64,000 bases of DNA from an uncultured Porphyromonadaceae bacterium (GTDB taxonomy: Bacteria > Bacteroidota > Bacteroidia > Bacteroidales > Muribaculaceae), in assembly GCA_947073495.1 (NCBI GenBank), contig CAMTMX010000005.1:1-64000 (forward strand), written 5' to 3'. The position numbers and the translations under genes are program-made. A model generated the notes under the pieces. That model did no database searches. It worked only from the letters and a program-made list of their open reading frames with translations, and was not told the origin of the DNA. Positions 51,261-61,171 of the stretch are shown here, one piece after another; positions within the stretch are counted from its first letter, which is position 1, and every line of letters begins with the position of its first letter.

Positions 51261-53474
51261 TCAATTCCCCTTAAGACCGTCGGCAAAGCCACCATACGTA
51301 GGCTTGCGGCTGTAGTTAAGGTTCCAAAGTCCGATAGGTTCACCGGCACGCCATCCTGAACCTTCAGGGCTGTCGGTCTGTGCCCATTGGCATATGCCAT
51401 ATTGCTGAGGTTCAGGGATGATTTCGAAATACTTCTGAATGATCCATTTGTAGTGATCAGCCATAAGCTGTTGCTGTTCAAATGTCACATCAGCAGTTTT
51501 TATAGCGTTGCCTGATTCGTCACATATGCCCATGTCAAGCTCGGTGATACGTACAAGTTTTCCTGTAGCAGCCATGAGTTCAAACATCTTGACGATATGC
51601 TCCTCCTTGCTCTTCTGTGTTTGGGAGTTAAGGTAGTAGTTGATGTGCATCTGGGTTCCGATGCCGTCAATCTTGGTCACATTGTCGCTTTCCCATTGCT
51701 CTATCCAGCTGATAAGACTCTTAAGTTTCTGGTTGTCGTCCCAGTCACTTTCAAGATTGTAGTCGTTGATGAAGAGCTTGAGATCGGAGGGATTTCCGCC
51801 GTTCTCTTCAAAATATTGACGTGCGAACCTGACAGGCACACGAACATAGTCATCACCGAGATAATCTTGCCAATAGAACTTGTTGGAAGGGTTATCGCTT
51901 GTGGCGGCATGCTGAAGATCGTAACGCTGTCCCCAAGGACCGCCTGAAATCGGCTCGTTGACCACATCCCATGCCTTAACCTTACCTTCGGTAGCTTCCA
52001 TCATACCCTTCACCCAACGTTCCATTTCAGCAGTAAGCACTTCGGCTTTCTCTTCCGGAGTCAAAGGTATGGTGTTGCCGGTTTTTTCAATCTCAAACAC
52101 CACATTGTCGAAATAGTATTTATTTGCCTCAGTAAAATCGTTGAGATTCCATGCATAAGAGAGCATCCCGTCAGCACCTACATTGGCAGCCCCAAGAGTG
52201 AGGGTCTTGTCAAATAACTGCCAATCTGTGGTGAAGTTGAGATTAACACCACCGTCCCAATGGATATAAGAACCCGGATTCCCATGGTTCTGGGAAGATG
52301 CGGATGCCGGTTTGTCGGCACGATACATGAAGGAGATATGCACCTTGTTTCCTTCCACAAGAGGAGTGTTGGAAACGATGAAGAACTGGGTATCATAATT
52401 GTTGGCAGGATTATCTATTGACTGCACCACTATGCCCCGGCTGCCGTCGCAACCTGCTCCGGCAGTAAACTCAGGAGCATGATGCCCTCCGGTACCGGGT
52501 TCGCATACCCAGAAACTACCTGCATCATCACCTTCCATATCACCGTTGGCGATCAACGATTCCCAGAAAGAGACCGAGGGGGCTTCCTCATGAACAATCT
52601 TAACATACCTGATCTGCAAGGTGCCTACAAAATCTCCATGTTGGAAAAGGACAAAGTTATTCCCGTCGACAGTCGGGGTGAACTTAAATGTCTTCTCCTC
52701 CCAATCTTCATTGAAAGAAAGTCTGATACCGGGACCTCCTCCCCAGTCACCGACCTTACCTTGAATCACCCCTTCAGAAGTGCCCTTGACCATCACTTTA
52801 AGGATATACTCCTGTCCGGCAACCAAATTAACCTCCGGGACAATATGATACTGCAATTCCCAGAAATTTGGTGTAGGGGTATCCTGAGCAAGTTCAAAAC
52901 ATCCGTCGGCATTGATCACAGGGCCGGCACTGTTTCCGAACTGTCCCCAGCCCCACATGGCTCCCTGTGAGAAATCAGCCACAGCATCTTCCACTTCAAT
53001 CCGTTCGTTAGGATCGAAAGCCACTTCCTTATCAGCTATGAGGGAATTAAGCCATTTCACATTCTGCTGCTCATGCCAGCAGAGAGTGTGGCCATAGACC
53101 TCCAGACCAGCCTGGGTGGCTGCCGATACAAAATCACGGACAGTACCGAAATTCATTGTGCCGTCGTCTGCAACGACCGACGCATACTTCATGGCATTTC
53201 CGGCTGTGACCTGATCAAAGTTGGAATTAGTGAGAAGATAAACGTTATCCCCTTTGAGATAGTCGGCGGCACTCACCCCGGCTCCGAGAAGGAATCCGGG
53301 ATGAGATGCGCGATCAATATATTCTTTAAGAGGCTTATAGGCATTCAGATATTCATACTGCGCCATATTTTCCGGCTTATCTACCGTGTAGTTGTTTGTG
53401 TCGATATAATCGGCACATCCTGTCAGCATCGGGATAAGAGCCAGAGCCAAATAATATTTATTATCTATTTTCAT
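51261..53474 (-). CDS. GH10 endo-xylanase lipoprotein with two CBM-like domains inserted within the catalytic domain
   Basis: N-terminal GH10 part FLLGAGVS...YGHTLCWHEQQN; two CBM4/9-like segments; C-terminal GH10 part KAWDVVNEPISGG...LVRITELDMGI; start placed at ATG 53474 (MKIDNKYYL...LTGC). Confidence 0.93.
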   Translation of the reverse strand: MKIDNKYYLALALIPMLTGCADYIDTNNYTVDKPENMAQYEYLNAYKPLKEYIDRASHPGFLLGAGVSAADYLKGDNVYLLTNSNFDQVTAGNAMKYASVVADDGTMNFGTVRDFVSAATQAGLEVYGHTLCWHEQQNVKWLNSLIADKEVAFDPNERIEVEDAVADFSQGAMWGWGQFGNSAGPVINADGCFELAQDTPTPNFWELQYHIVPEVNLVAGQEYILKVMVKGTSEGVIQGKVGDWGGGPGIRLSFNEDWEEKTFKFTPTVDGNNFVLFQHGDFVGTLQIRYVKIVHEEAPSVSFWESLIANGDMEGDDAGSFWVCEPGTGGHHAPEFTAGAGCDGSRGIVVQSIDNPANNYDTQFFIVSNTPLVEGNKVHISFMYRADKPASASSQNHGNPGSYIHWDGGVNLNFTTDWQLFDKTLTLGAANVGADGMLSYAWNLNDFTEANKYYFDNVVFEIEKTGNTIPLTPEEKAEVLTAEMERWVKGMMEATEGKVKAWDVVNEPISGGPWGQRYDLQHAATSDNPSNKFYWQDYLGDDYVRVPVRFARQYFEENGGNPSDLKLFINDYNLESDWDDNQKLKSLISWIEQWESDNVTKIDGIGTQMHINYYLNSQTQKSKEEHIVKMFELMAATGKLVRITELDMGICDESGNAIKTADVTFEQQQLMADHYKWIIQKYFEIIPEPQQYGICQWAQTDSPEGSGWRAGEPIGLWNLNYSRKPTYGGFADGLKGN

Positions 53475-53481
53475 AAAACTG

Positions 53482-54531
53482 TCACTTTGTGTATATAGGT
53501 TTGAAATCAAACTCCGGAACAATCTCACGTGAGCGAACCACCAAAGTGTCTTTAGTAGTGAACTGACGGCTTCCGAAATTCACCTGATAATCAAGATAGA
53601 TCACATCGCGATCTTCATTATTCAAGCTGTGCTTGTCTCCAAGTTTCACAAACTTTCCTGTGCCTGAAGCAGACATCCCTTCGGTAGAAGTGGAGATGGA
53701 ACAGTCATCCCCGTTGAATGTCAGAATCATATCGCAGGTCAAAGTCTTGACAGATTCCTTGTCGGGCACAATAGTGGAGAGCGGGAACACCACTTCATTC
53801 ATAGATTTTGTCGTGAGCCTTACAACCTCATCTTTTTCCACATATTGTTCGTGACGGATATTGGTGGAAGATCCCTCCACGGCATCGTTGACCTGATCCA
53901 CTCCTCGGCGGCAATAACTTGCATCCCAAGGATTAACATATTTCACACAATAAAGGACATAATCCTGAGGGAGCACACTCCACGCGGAAGCATCGCATCT
54001 TGCAGGATTGCTTTCGGGATCTACCGGAGTGCCGGAAAGAATCCGGTCAGCACCGATCGCATTCACCATACGCACGGGGATCACATAAGTGTTCTTTATT
54101 GATGCGGGATCCGCGAAGAATGCATCTGTAAGTGTCACCTCGCTTCCAAAAAGATAATCTTTCTTCTTGGTGAATGTGGTAGACTCAAGCGAGTAATAGT
54201 TTTCTGGCATCACCTTTACAGGCGAGCCGTCAGGGAAGGTCAGATTCTCTACAAGCGACGGGTCAATCGCCACATCGATCTTGAGATTACGGGATTTATA
54301 GGCACCACCCTGGGTGGCGAGGATCATCACCTTGTGCTCATTATCAAGACTGTTGTCGCCATCGGGATAATTTCCCAGGACAACGCAACGTGCAGGATAT
54401 TGGTTTGCAAAATATGCTGTCACGCCTTTCTCATAGTCTGGAAATTCATTGTCGCCGTTCTTACAAGACACGGCAGATACCGACAGAAGGATTCCAAATC
54501 CTGCTATAATGCTATTTTTTAAGTTTGTCAT
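53482..54531 (-). CDS. SusE-position surface glycan-binding lipoprotein with N-terminal DUF1735 (BT_3987-like) domain
   Basis: Lipobox SVSAVSCKNG; NQYPARCVVLGNYPDGDNSLDNEHKVMILATQGGAYKSRNLKIDVAID; located directly downstream of SusD. Confidence 0.82.
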   Translation of the reverse strand: MTNLKNSIIAGFGILLSVSAVSCKNGDNEFPDYEKGVTAYFANQYPARCVVLGNYPDGDNSLDNEHKVMILATQGGAYKSRNLKIDVAIDPSLVENLTFPDGSPVKVMPENYYSLESTTFTKKKDYLFGSEVTLTDAFFADPASIKNTYVIPVRMVNAIGADRILSGTPVDPESNPARCDASAWSVLPQDYVLYCVKYVNPWDASYCRRGVDQVNDAVEGSSTNIRHEQYVEKDEVVRLTTKSMNEVVFPLSTIVPDKESVKTLTCDMILTFNGDDCSISTSTEGMSASGTGKFVKLGDKHSLNNEDRDVIYLDYQVNFGSRQFTTKDTLVVRSREIVPEFDFKPIYTK

Positions 54532-54555
54532 GTCGTTTCAGTTAAGGATTTTTGA

Positions 54556-56331
54556 TTACCAACCCGCGTTTTGTTCAAGATTGCTGAATTTCAGCACATC
54601 AGTATACGGAAGGGGTCCGTATATCATATAATCGCTGTAGTGGCGGGGCTCCACATCGATATAATTGTAAGAGGTCCCGTTGATCGATACTCCTTTGGCT
54701 GTTTCATTAAGGTCTGATTTCCAACGGCGCAGATCCCAGAATCTCTTGTTTTCGAAACAAAGTTCAATACGGCGTTCGTTGCGGATAAGTTCACGCATGC
54801 TTTCTTTGCTTGCCTTTGCTGATTCAAGATAGGGATCACCGTTGTCCACACCTACTTTGGCGCGTTGACGGATAGCCTTTATCACATCGTATGCCGAATA
54901 GCCATGAGAACCTGTCGCTGTAGGGCCCCATGCTTCGTTTGCAGCCTCGGCATATGCAAGGAATATCTCCGTAAAACGGATGCGTGTGGTGTAATGATAT
55001 TTCTTGATCTCATTTGTTGAGTTAGGATCTACATCATTACGGAGAAGCTTACGAAGATAATATCCCGTGCGGGTTGAGTAGCCTGATTCTTTGTTGATAC
55101 CGTCATTGTTAGATGAATTCACCCCTGTCGAGATCGTAGCGTTGTTCACACCGAGAGTACTTCCGTCAGTCACTATATATGCGGCAAGACGTGGGTCTCT
55201 GCCTGCATAAGGATTATCCTTGTCATATTCCGAACGGCTGTCGGAGATCGGATAACCGTTTGCCATCGGGAATGCATCCACGAGATTCTGAGTGGGATTT
55301 ACGCGGCCCTTTCCATACAACGAGGGGGGAAAATTGTCTCCCTCGATAGTGGAATTTTCTTCCGCACCACCACGCCAGATCACCTCGGGATGGTTTTCTG
55401 AAGCTGTGACACTACCACCGATCTGTTCGGCAGTAAACCAAAGATGACCTGAAGACGAAATACCGTTGACACCGCCGATACGGTCAAGAACTGCGCCGGC
55501 ACGGTTGGCGGCATCCTCCCAAGTTATGCCTGACTGATCAGAGAATGCAGGACTTGCAGCCAAAAGAGCTGCCTGGGCTGCAATCGCTTCAGCTATGCGG
55601 CCTGAAAGACGGAGTGCCGTGGTGGCACCGTTAACACGGTTGTACATTGCGCCCGACACACCTTTAGATGCATATTTGGCAGGCACCTCTCCGTCAGACA
55701 CGTCCTTATAATCAACCGGAAGATATGAGATGGCGGCATCAACGTCCTCAAACAACTGCTTCATACATTCTGCAAAGCTGTTGCGGGGCACATTCAAATC
55801 TGATGAAGCTCCAAAAGTCGAGGTCCAGACAGGCACACCCATCAACTCGCCGGAGGCAGTCTTTCCGGCATAATTCTGAAGAAGGTAGAGCATATTCAAG
55901 GCTCGCAAACCGTAAGCCTCACCACGGAGACGGTCCCTGAACATCTCATTGATCGATTCTGTTGTTGAGAACTGGATGGCATCCACATGCTCAAGAAGCA
56001 GATTACAATATTGTATGGAAGCGTTACGGTCTCGCCAGTTGTTGACCGAAACCCCTGTCTGTGAAGTCCAGGAACCACCTGCCAATGAAAGATACTCGTT
56101 GTTAATGTCATTTGAAACGGCATCATCCGTAGCCACATCGTTCTCAGGCACTGACGGATAGGGCATCAGGATATACGCGCTGCCAAGTATTGCGTCGGCA
56201 TAGTTCGGCTCAGTCTCCATCGAGTTTTCATCTTTGATGTTCTCGATGGCGGGCTCAAACAGGTCGTCGCAAGAGGCAAGACCCATCACAACAGAAGCGG
56301 CGGCTATATATTTTATTATATTGGTTTTCAT
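54556..56331 (-). CDS. SusD/RagB-family outer-membrane glycan-binding lipoprotein (pair A)
   Basis: VMGLASCDDLFEP lipobox; RGEAYGLRALNMLYLLQNYAG; RFTEIFLAYAEAANEAWG; ERRIELCFENKRFWDLRRWKSD. Confidence 0.96.
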   Translation of the reverse strand: MKTNIIKYIAAASVVMGLASCDDLFEPAIENIKDENSMETEPNYADAILGSAYILMPYPSVPENDVATDDAVSNDINNEYLSLAGGSWTSQTGVSVNNWRDRNASIQYCNLLLEHVDAIQFSTTESINEMFRDRLRGEAYGLRALNMLYLLQNYAGKTASGELMGVPVWTSTFGASSDLNVPRNSFAECMKQLFEDVDAAISYLPVDYKDVSDGEVPAKYASKGVSGAMYNRVNGATTALRLSGRIAEAIAAQAALLAASPAFSDQSGITWEDAANRAGAVLDRIGGVNGISSSGHLWFTAEQIGGSVTASENHPEVIWRGGAEENSTIEGDNFPPSLYGKGRVNPTQNLVDAFPMANGYPISDSRSEYDKDNPYAGRDPRLAAYIVTDGSTLGVNNATISTGVNSSNNDGINKESGYSTRTGYYLRKLLRNDVDPNSTNEIKKYHYTTRIRFTEIFLAYAEAANEAWGPTATGSHGYSAYDVIKAIRQRAKVGVDNGDPYLESAKASKESMRELIRNERRIELCFENKRFWDLRRWKSDLNETAKGVSINGTSYNYIDVEPRHYSDYMIYGPLPYTDVLKFSNLEQNAGW

Positions 56332-56341
56332 TTTGAGGAAT

Positions 56342-59176
56342 TTAGAAAGTTACTTTTGCTCCGAAGTTGTAGAAACGTGATTGAGGCGCTGTCCCCACAT
56401 TCATTTCCATAATCTTACGGTTCTTGCCGATTGTCAAGATGTCGTCAGCGCTTAGATAGAGCTGAAGGCCTTTCACCACCGGTCCATGAATGATGGATTC
56501 GGGGAAGTCGTAGGTGAGCTGAATCTTGTCGATGCTGAAGTTGTCTGTGCTGTAAAGCCAGAAATCGGAATCCACATAGTTGTTCGCACCATTTGTAGTC
56601 GTGAGGCGCGGCATAGTTGCAGTCGAGGCTGTTTCCGGAGTCCAGCGGTCGCGTGCAGCTGCTGTATACTTGGCATCACCCACCATCTTGTAATAAGAAT
56701 TGTTGTTTTTGAGCGCGTGTCCGCCAAAAGATCCGAGACCATGCACAAACAATGTGAAACCTTTCCATGAAGCTGCCAGATTCACACCCATAAAGAACGG
56801 ACTGCCATACCATCCACCTTTTGCAAGGAAAACCTGGTCATTGGTGTCGACCTTTCCGTCACCGTTGATATCTGCATACTTGAGATCGCCCGCCTTCAAA
56901 GTCGCGCTCCCGAGAGCCGCCTGGTTGGATGCGGCTGCCTCTTCGTCAGTCTTGAAGAAACCGAGACACTTATATCCCCAAATGCCGTCGATGGCTTTCC
57001 CTTCGCGATACTGATAGGCATTCTCCCAAACCTCATCACGCTTAGTAGCCTTGGTGTCGTAATAAGTACCGGTGACACCTACCTTAAGATCAAACTCGCC
57101 AAAGTCCTTTTTGAAGTTGACCGCGAAATCGAAACCTGTGCGACGGTTGTCGTTAAGGTTCAGATAAGGCACGAATGAAGCTTCCGGATAATAAGTTGAG
57201 AAGTAGGTCGGGAATTTGGATGAATTGTTGTTGATAAGTCCTTCTGTATTATAAAGGAAGAACATGGCATTGAAATCGATCAGACGATTGAACAGCTCAC
57301 CGCGCAGACCGGCTGTAAATTCTTTGCGCTTGATAAAGGTAAGGTCTACATTCTCACCGCGCTTTGGATATGCGGCTGCCGTTCCGCCTACAGCCCAGCT
57401 ATACCAACCGCCGTTGGTATAGTTCGCGCTATACATGTAATAATCCTTGATATCAATATCCTGATGAAGGATAGCTCCGGATGCGGAAAGCATGAGGTCG
57501 TTGACAATATCATTGTCTTTCAAGAAATCCTCACCGGTCAATCTCCAGCCGATCGTGGCGGAGGGGGACCACGCCTGACGATGTCCGGGAGCGAGGCGAG
57601 AAGAATGAACACCTGTCACAGCCAAATCGGCATAATAGCGGTGATCATAGTTGTAATCCACCTCAAACCCGATGTTTGCGCTGCTCAGACGGTGATATTC
57701 TCCTGAGAAAGTACGTTGCCAGCCGGCTGCCACAGCAAGAGCATGGAAATTATGCACATCGTCGAAACAACGGGTATAATCAAACTGTCCCGACCAATAG
57801 ATGGTCTGGCGGTTGGTGGAACCTGAAATATTCTGCACCCCTGAATGCTCGTCTTTCCCTTCGATTGTGATTGATGTGATCTCATCATAACCGTTGAAGT
57901 CATTCCATGTGGGAATAAACGTGGCGTAAGAGTTGGTGTAGCTTGTGTTGTAAGAGGTGGCATAGTCCACTGCAAAGCGTGTGTTGAAAGAGAGCCCCTT
58001 TGCAAGCATGGCAAGATCAAGATTCACACCGGTGTCAAACTGGAACTGACGGCTTGTGAACTTATTATATCCCTTTGCAAGATAATCAGCGAAGATATTC
58101 GTCTTGTCGATCTGAGAGCCGGCAAGAAAATATCCGTTGAAAATATTGCCGGTAGCACCGATCAGATCAAGCGAATTGGATGCTCCGGGATTGATCATGT
58201 CAACCGGTATGAGGGGGGTGATCCTGTTAGGACGGAATGTTGAGGCAGACTGCCAGTAATCTCCGTGTGCCGATCTGGCTCCATAGAATGTTGCGCTCGC
58301 GTTGACGTATGCGCTCACCCATTCGGTGATATCGACATCGATATTGCCTCTCACACTGAATCTGTCTGTGAAGTTGTCTTTTGCCTCTCCATATTTAAGA
58401 TAGTCGCCAAGCCGGTAATAATTCACATTCGTATAGAAGCGGGCACGCTCGTTACCACCTGAGATTTCAACAGTAGCATCCGAACGGTTGTACACTTTCT
58501 TCACATAATCCCTTGAATACATATTCAGGTCGGGATATTTATATGGATTGGTGCCTGCGGCGGTATTATAGATCTGTTCCGCGCTATAAGAGGGTGCCAT
58601 ACCGTCGTTGGCACGTGCCTCATTATATAGAGTCATATATTCTGCAGACCCTAAGTATTCGGGGAACGACTTGGCTACATGCCATCCTGTATTCGCCCTC
58701 ACATTTATGCTTAGGGGAGCGTTCTCACCACGTTTTGTCGTGATATAGATCACACCTTTTGCCGCACGGGCTCCATATAGCACCGTTGCCGCCGCACCCT
58801 TCAGGAATGTTACGGATTTCACTTCTGTTGACGACACGTTGTTCATGTCGCGGGCAACGCCGTCTATGAGCACAAGGAAACCATAGTCATTATCGGCATC
58901 CATACCCCAAAGAGAATTTCCATTGAAGCCTGAGACATAACCGGAGATCGTTGAATTATCAAGATTATTGATATAGTTGATCTCCATGAGTTTTTCCAGA
59001 TCAAGCACTTCCGCCCCACCGAGCATATCGGTCTTTTCGACGGTACGGAACGGCAGCTGCACCTTTGTGGTCTGAGCCAGCGAGTCCGGAGTCTCGACAA
59101 TAGCCGCCGAAGCATCTGCCACACACAAAGCTGCGGCAGTCACCATCGGGAGAAAAGTTTTATATTTTGATGTCAT
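56342..59176 (-). CDS. SusC/RagA-family TonB-dependent transporter (pair A), lacking the usual N-terminal carboxypeptidase-regulatory-like domain
   Basis: Plug motifs LVLIDGVARDMNNVSSTEVKSVTFLKGAAATVLYGARAAKGVIYITTKRG; DLKYADINGDGKVDTNDQVFL; short N-terminus. Confidence 0.95.
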   Translation of the reverse strand: MTSKYKTFLPMVTAAALCVADASAAIVETPDSLAQTTKVQLPFRTVEKTDMLGGAEVLDLEKLMEINYINNLDNSTISGYVSGFNGNSLWGMDADNDYGFLVLIDGVARDMNNVSSTEVKSVTFLKGAAATVLYGARAAKGVIYITTKRGENAPLSINVRANTGWHVAKSFPEYLGSAEYMTLYNEARANDGMAPSYSAEQIYNTAAGTNPYKYPDLNMYSRDYVKKVYNRSDATVEISGGNERARFYTNVNYYRLGDYLKYGEAKDNFTDRFSVRGNIDVDITEWVSAYVNASATFYGARSAHGDYWQSASTFRPNRITPLIPVDMINPGASNSLDLIGATGNIFNGYFLAGSQIDKTNIFADYLAKGYNKFTSRQFQFDTGVNLDLAMLAKGLSFNTRFAVDYATSYNTSYTNSYATFIPTWNDFNGYDEITSITIEGKDEHSGVQNISGSTNRQTIYWSGQFDYTRCFDDVHNFHALAVAAGWQRTFSGEYHRLSSANIGFEVDYNYDHRYYADLAVTGVHSSRLAPGHRQAWSPSATIGWRLTGEDFLKDNDIVNDLMLSASGAILHQDIDIKDYYMYSANYTNGGWYSWAVGGTAAAYPKRGENVDLTFIKRKEFTAGLRGELFNRLIDFNAMFFLYNTEGLINNNSSKFPTYFSTYYPEASFVPYLNLNDNRRTGFDFAVNFKKDFGEFDLKVGVTGTYYDTKATKRDEVWENAYQYREGKAIDGIWGYKCLGFFKTDEEAAASNQAALGSATLKAGDLKYADINGDGKVDTNDQVFLAKGGWYGSPFFMGVNLAASWKGFTLFVHGLGSFGGHALKNNNSYYKMVGDAKYTAAARDRWTPETASTATMPRLTTTNGANNYVDSDFWLYSTDNFSIDKIQLTYDFPESIIHGPVVKGLQLYLSADDILTIGKNRKIMEMNVGTAPQSRFYNFGAKVTF

Positions 59177-59207
59177 ATTGTTTCGCGTAAGGTTAGATTA
59201 ATTTCCA

Positions 59208-61154
59208 TTACCATCCCGGATTCTGTTTAAACCCTTCATAAATATAGGTGTCGTCGCGCAGCAACGGGAACCAATAATGTTTCGAGTCAAAATTACGGGT
59301 TAAAATAACTTCCTCGTGGAACTCGGCAACCTCGGCATCGGCAGGATCATTCTCGGCAAAGAATTTCTCGTCAGCACCTGAGACCCGGATAAATTCCTGT
59401 GATGTCTTGACAGTATATTCCGGTTCGGTGAGGAGAAGCCAACGCTGAAGGTCGTTGAATCTGAAACCCTCAAATGCAAGCTCCACGGCACGCTCGCGGC
59501 GAACCTCATCCATAAATGCGTTGCCTGTGAATTTGTCAGCCACATGCCCCGCACCTACACGGTCTCTGAGCCTGTTGATGGCATCAGCCGCGCTCAGGGA
59601 GCATTTGGCAGACTTGCCTGAAGGTCCACCGATCACTGCGGCAGCCTCTGCATACATCAGATAGACATCTGCAAGGCGCATGTAAGGGATATATGCATGA
59701 GGATTCGGACCATAATCATCGGCTGAGCCTGAATCATATTTTTGACAAGTGTGGGGAACAAGTTTCTGATAGAAGTATCCCGAACGGCTTGCATTGGTTA
59801 TAGCCCTCATCGATCCGCCGGTGGCAAGACCTGCATATTTCATAGATTTGTCGGCTGCATCAGGATCCGCATTGATATATTTCACTCCGTCAAATATAAT
59901 GTCGTGATAGAAACGCGGATCACGGTTCTTGAACGGATGTTTGGGATCCCAGCCTGAATCAGGATCATCCAAAGGAAGACCGTTTGCCATACCATAGTTT
60001 TTAACGTAGTTGGCTGTAGGCTGATGGATGTGGTTATCCTGCGCACACAACTGGTTGGGACCGAATGTGCGGGAGTAATTATAGCGGGTGTAAGACCAAC
60101 CTGCGGAAGGACCTCTTAAGAGAGCCTCCTTTCCACCGGGCTGCAGCCAGTTGCGCCCCGAAGTGAAGAAAATCTCGCTATAGCTTGTCTCCACACCTGA
60201 CGATTTTTTATGGTCGTAGATATTCTCATAATCGAAAGATGCAAATTCATATTGGGTCTGTCCTGATTCTACAAGAGTTATCACCTCCCCCAGGGCATCC
60301 GCTGCGAGACGGGCATAATCCTGACTATAGTTGTATGTATGTGCCCCGCCGGTCTGGGCTCCGTTCTGCATCAACGGGCTCCCCGCCCAAAGATAATTCT
60401 TGCCAAGATAAGCAAGCGCTGTGATCTTATTGATGCGAAGTTCATTTTTTCCAAGAGTTTTCTTTCCTGCCGTGGTATTGTCCCAGTTTACCGGCAACAA
60501 TTCCGCCGCTTTCTTGAAATCTTCTGCAGCCTTGTCAGCACATTCTATATACGACAGACGTTCCATACGGGGAGATTCACTTGCAGAAAACACCTGATCC
60601 ACATAAGGAAGCCCTCCAAGGAACTGCATCATTTCAAAGTGCCACCATGCACGGAAGAAATACAGCTGTCCGAGGATTAGATTCTTTTCTTCCGATGTGC
60701 CTGTGAAATAATTGTCGATTTCTTGAATACCCTTGTTGCACTTTGCAATGCAATACCAGGCATGACCTGCGAGGCGATGATTGAACGCATTGTTTGAAGT
60801 AGGATCAAGACCTTCTTTTTTAGCGGCAAACCAGAATTGACTGTTATCTTGCCATGCATAGAAGTTTCCAAGGTCTATCTGAGTCTGGATAAGGCGGTCA
60901 GACTCAGCCTGAGGATTCATGATCTCGTCGTCTCCAAGATTCCAGGAAGAGGTCCAATAGCATTTCGCCTTGTCGGGGATACAGTTATATATCTCCTCCA
61001 CATACCCCTGCATGTTGGTGAAATTCTTGAACGGTGTGTCAGAACTTACATCCGAATCCGGCTCTTTATCGAGATAATCCTCGCAAGAAGAAAAGCCTGT
61101 CATCAATGCCAGTCCAAAAGCCAACGCACCGACAGTTTTAAATATATTATTCAT
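59208..61154 (-). CDS. SusD/RagB-family outer-membrane glycan-binding lipoprotein (pair B)
   Basis: MTGFSSCEDYLDKEPDSDVSSDTPF; LGQLYFFRAWWHFEMMQFLGGLPYVDQ; MRLADVYLMYAEAAAVIGG; ERAVELAFEGFRFNDLQRW; start placed at ATG 61154. Confidence 0.96.
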   Translation of the reverse strand: MNNIFKTVGALAFGLALMTGFSSCEDYLDKEPDSDVSSDTPFKNFTNMQGYVEEIYNCIPDKAKCYWTSSWNLGDDEIMNPQAESDRLIQTQIDLGNFYAWQDNSQFWFAAKKEGLDPTSNNAFNHRLAGHAWYCIAKCNKGIQEIDNYFTGTSEEKNLILGQLYFFRAWWHFEMMQFLGGLPYVDQVFSASESPRMERLSYIECADKAAEDFKKAAELLPVNWDNTTAGKKTLGKNELRINKITALAYLGKNYLWAGSPLMQNGAQTGGAHTYNYSQDYARLAADALGEVITLVESGQTQYEFASFDYENIYDHKKSSGVETSYSEIFFTSGRNWLQPGGKEALLRGPSAGWSYTRYNYSRTFGPNQLCAQDNHIHQPTANYVKNYGMANGLPLDDPDSGWDPKHPFKNRDPRFYHDIIFDGVKYINADPDAADKSMKYAGLATGGSMRAITNASRSGYFYQKLVPHTCQKYDSGSADDYGPNPHAYIPYMRLADVYLMYAEAAAVIGGPSGKSAKCSLSAADAINRLRDRVGAGHVADKFTGNAFMDEVRRERAVELAFEGFRFNDLQRWLLLTEPEYTVKTSQEFIRVSGADEKFFAENDPADAEVAEFHEEVILTRNFDSKHYWFPLLRDDTYIYEGFKQNPGW

Positions 61155-61171
61155 AATTGATGTCTTGTGTA

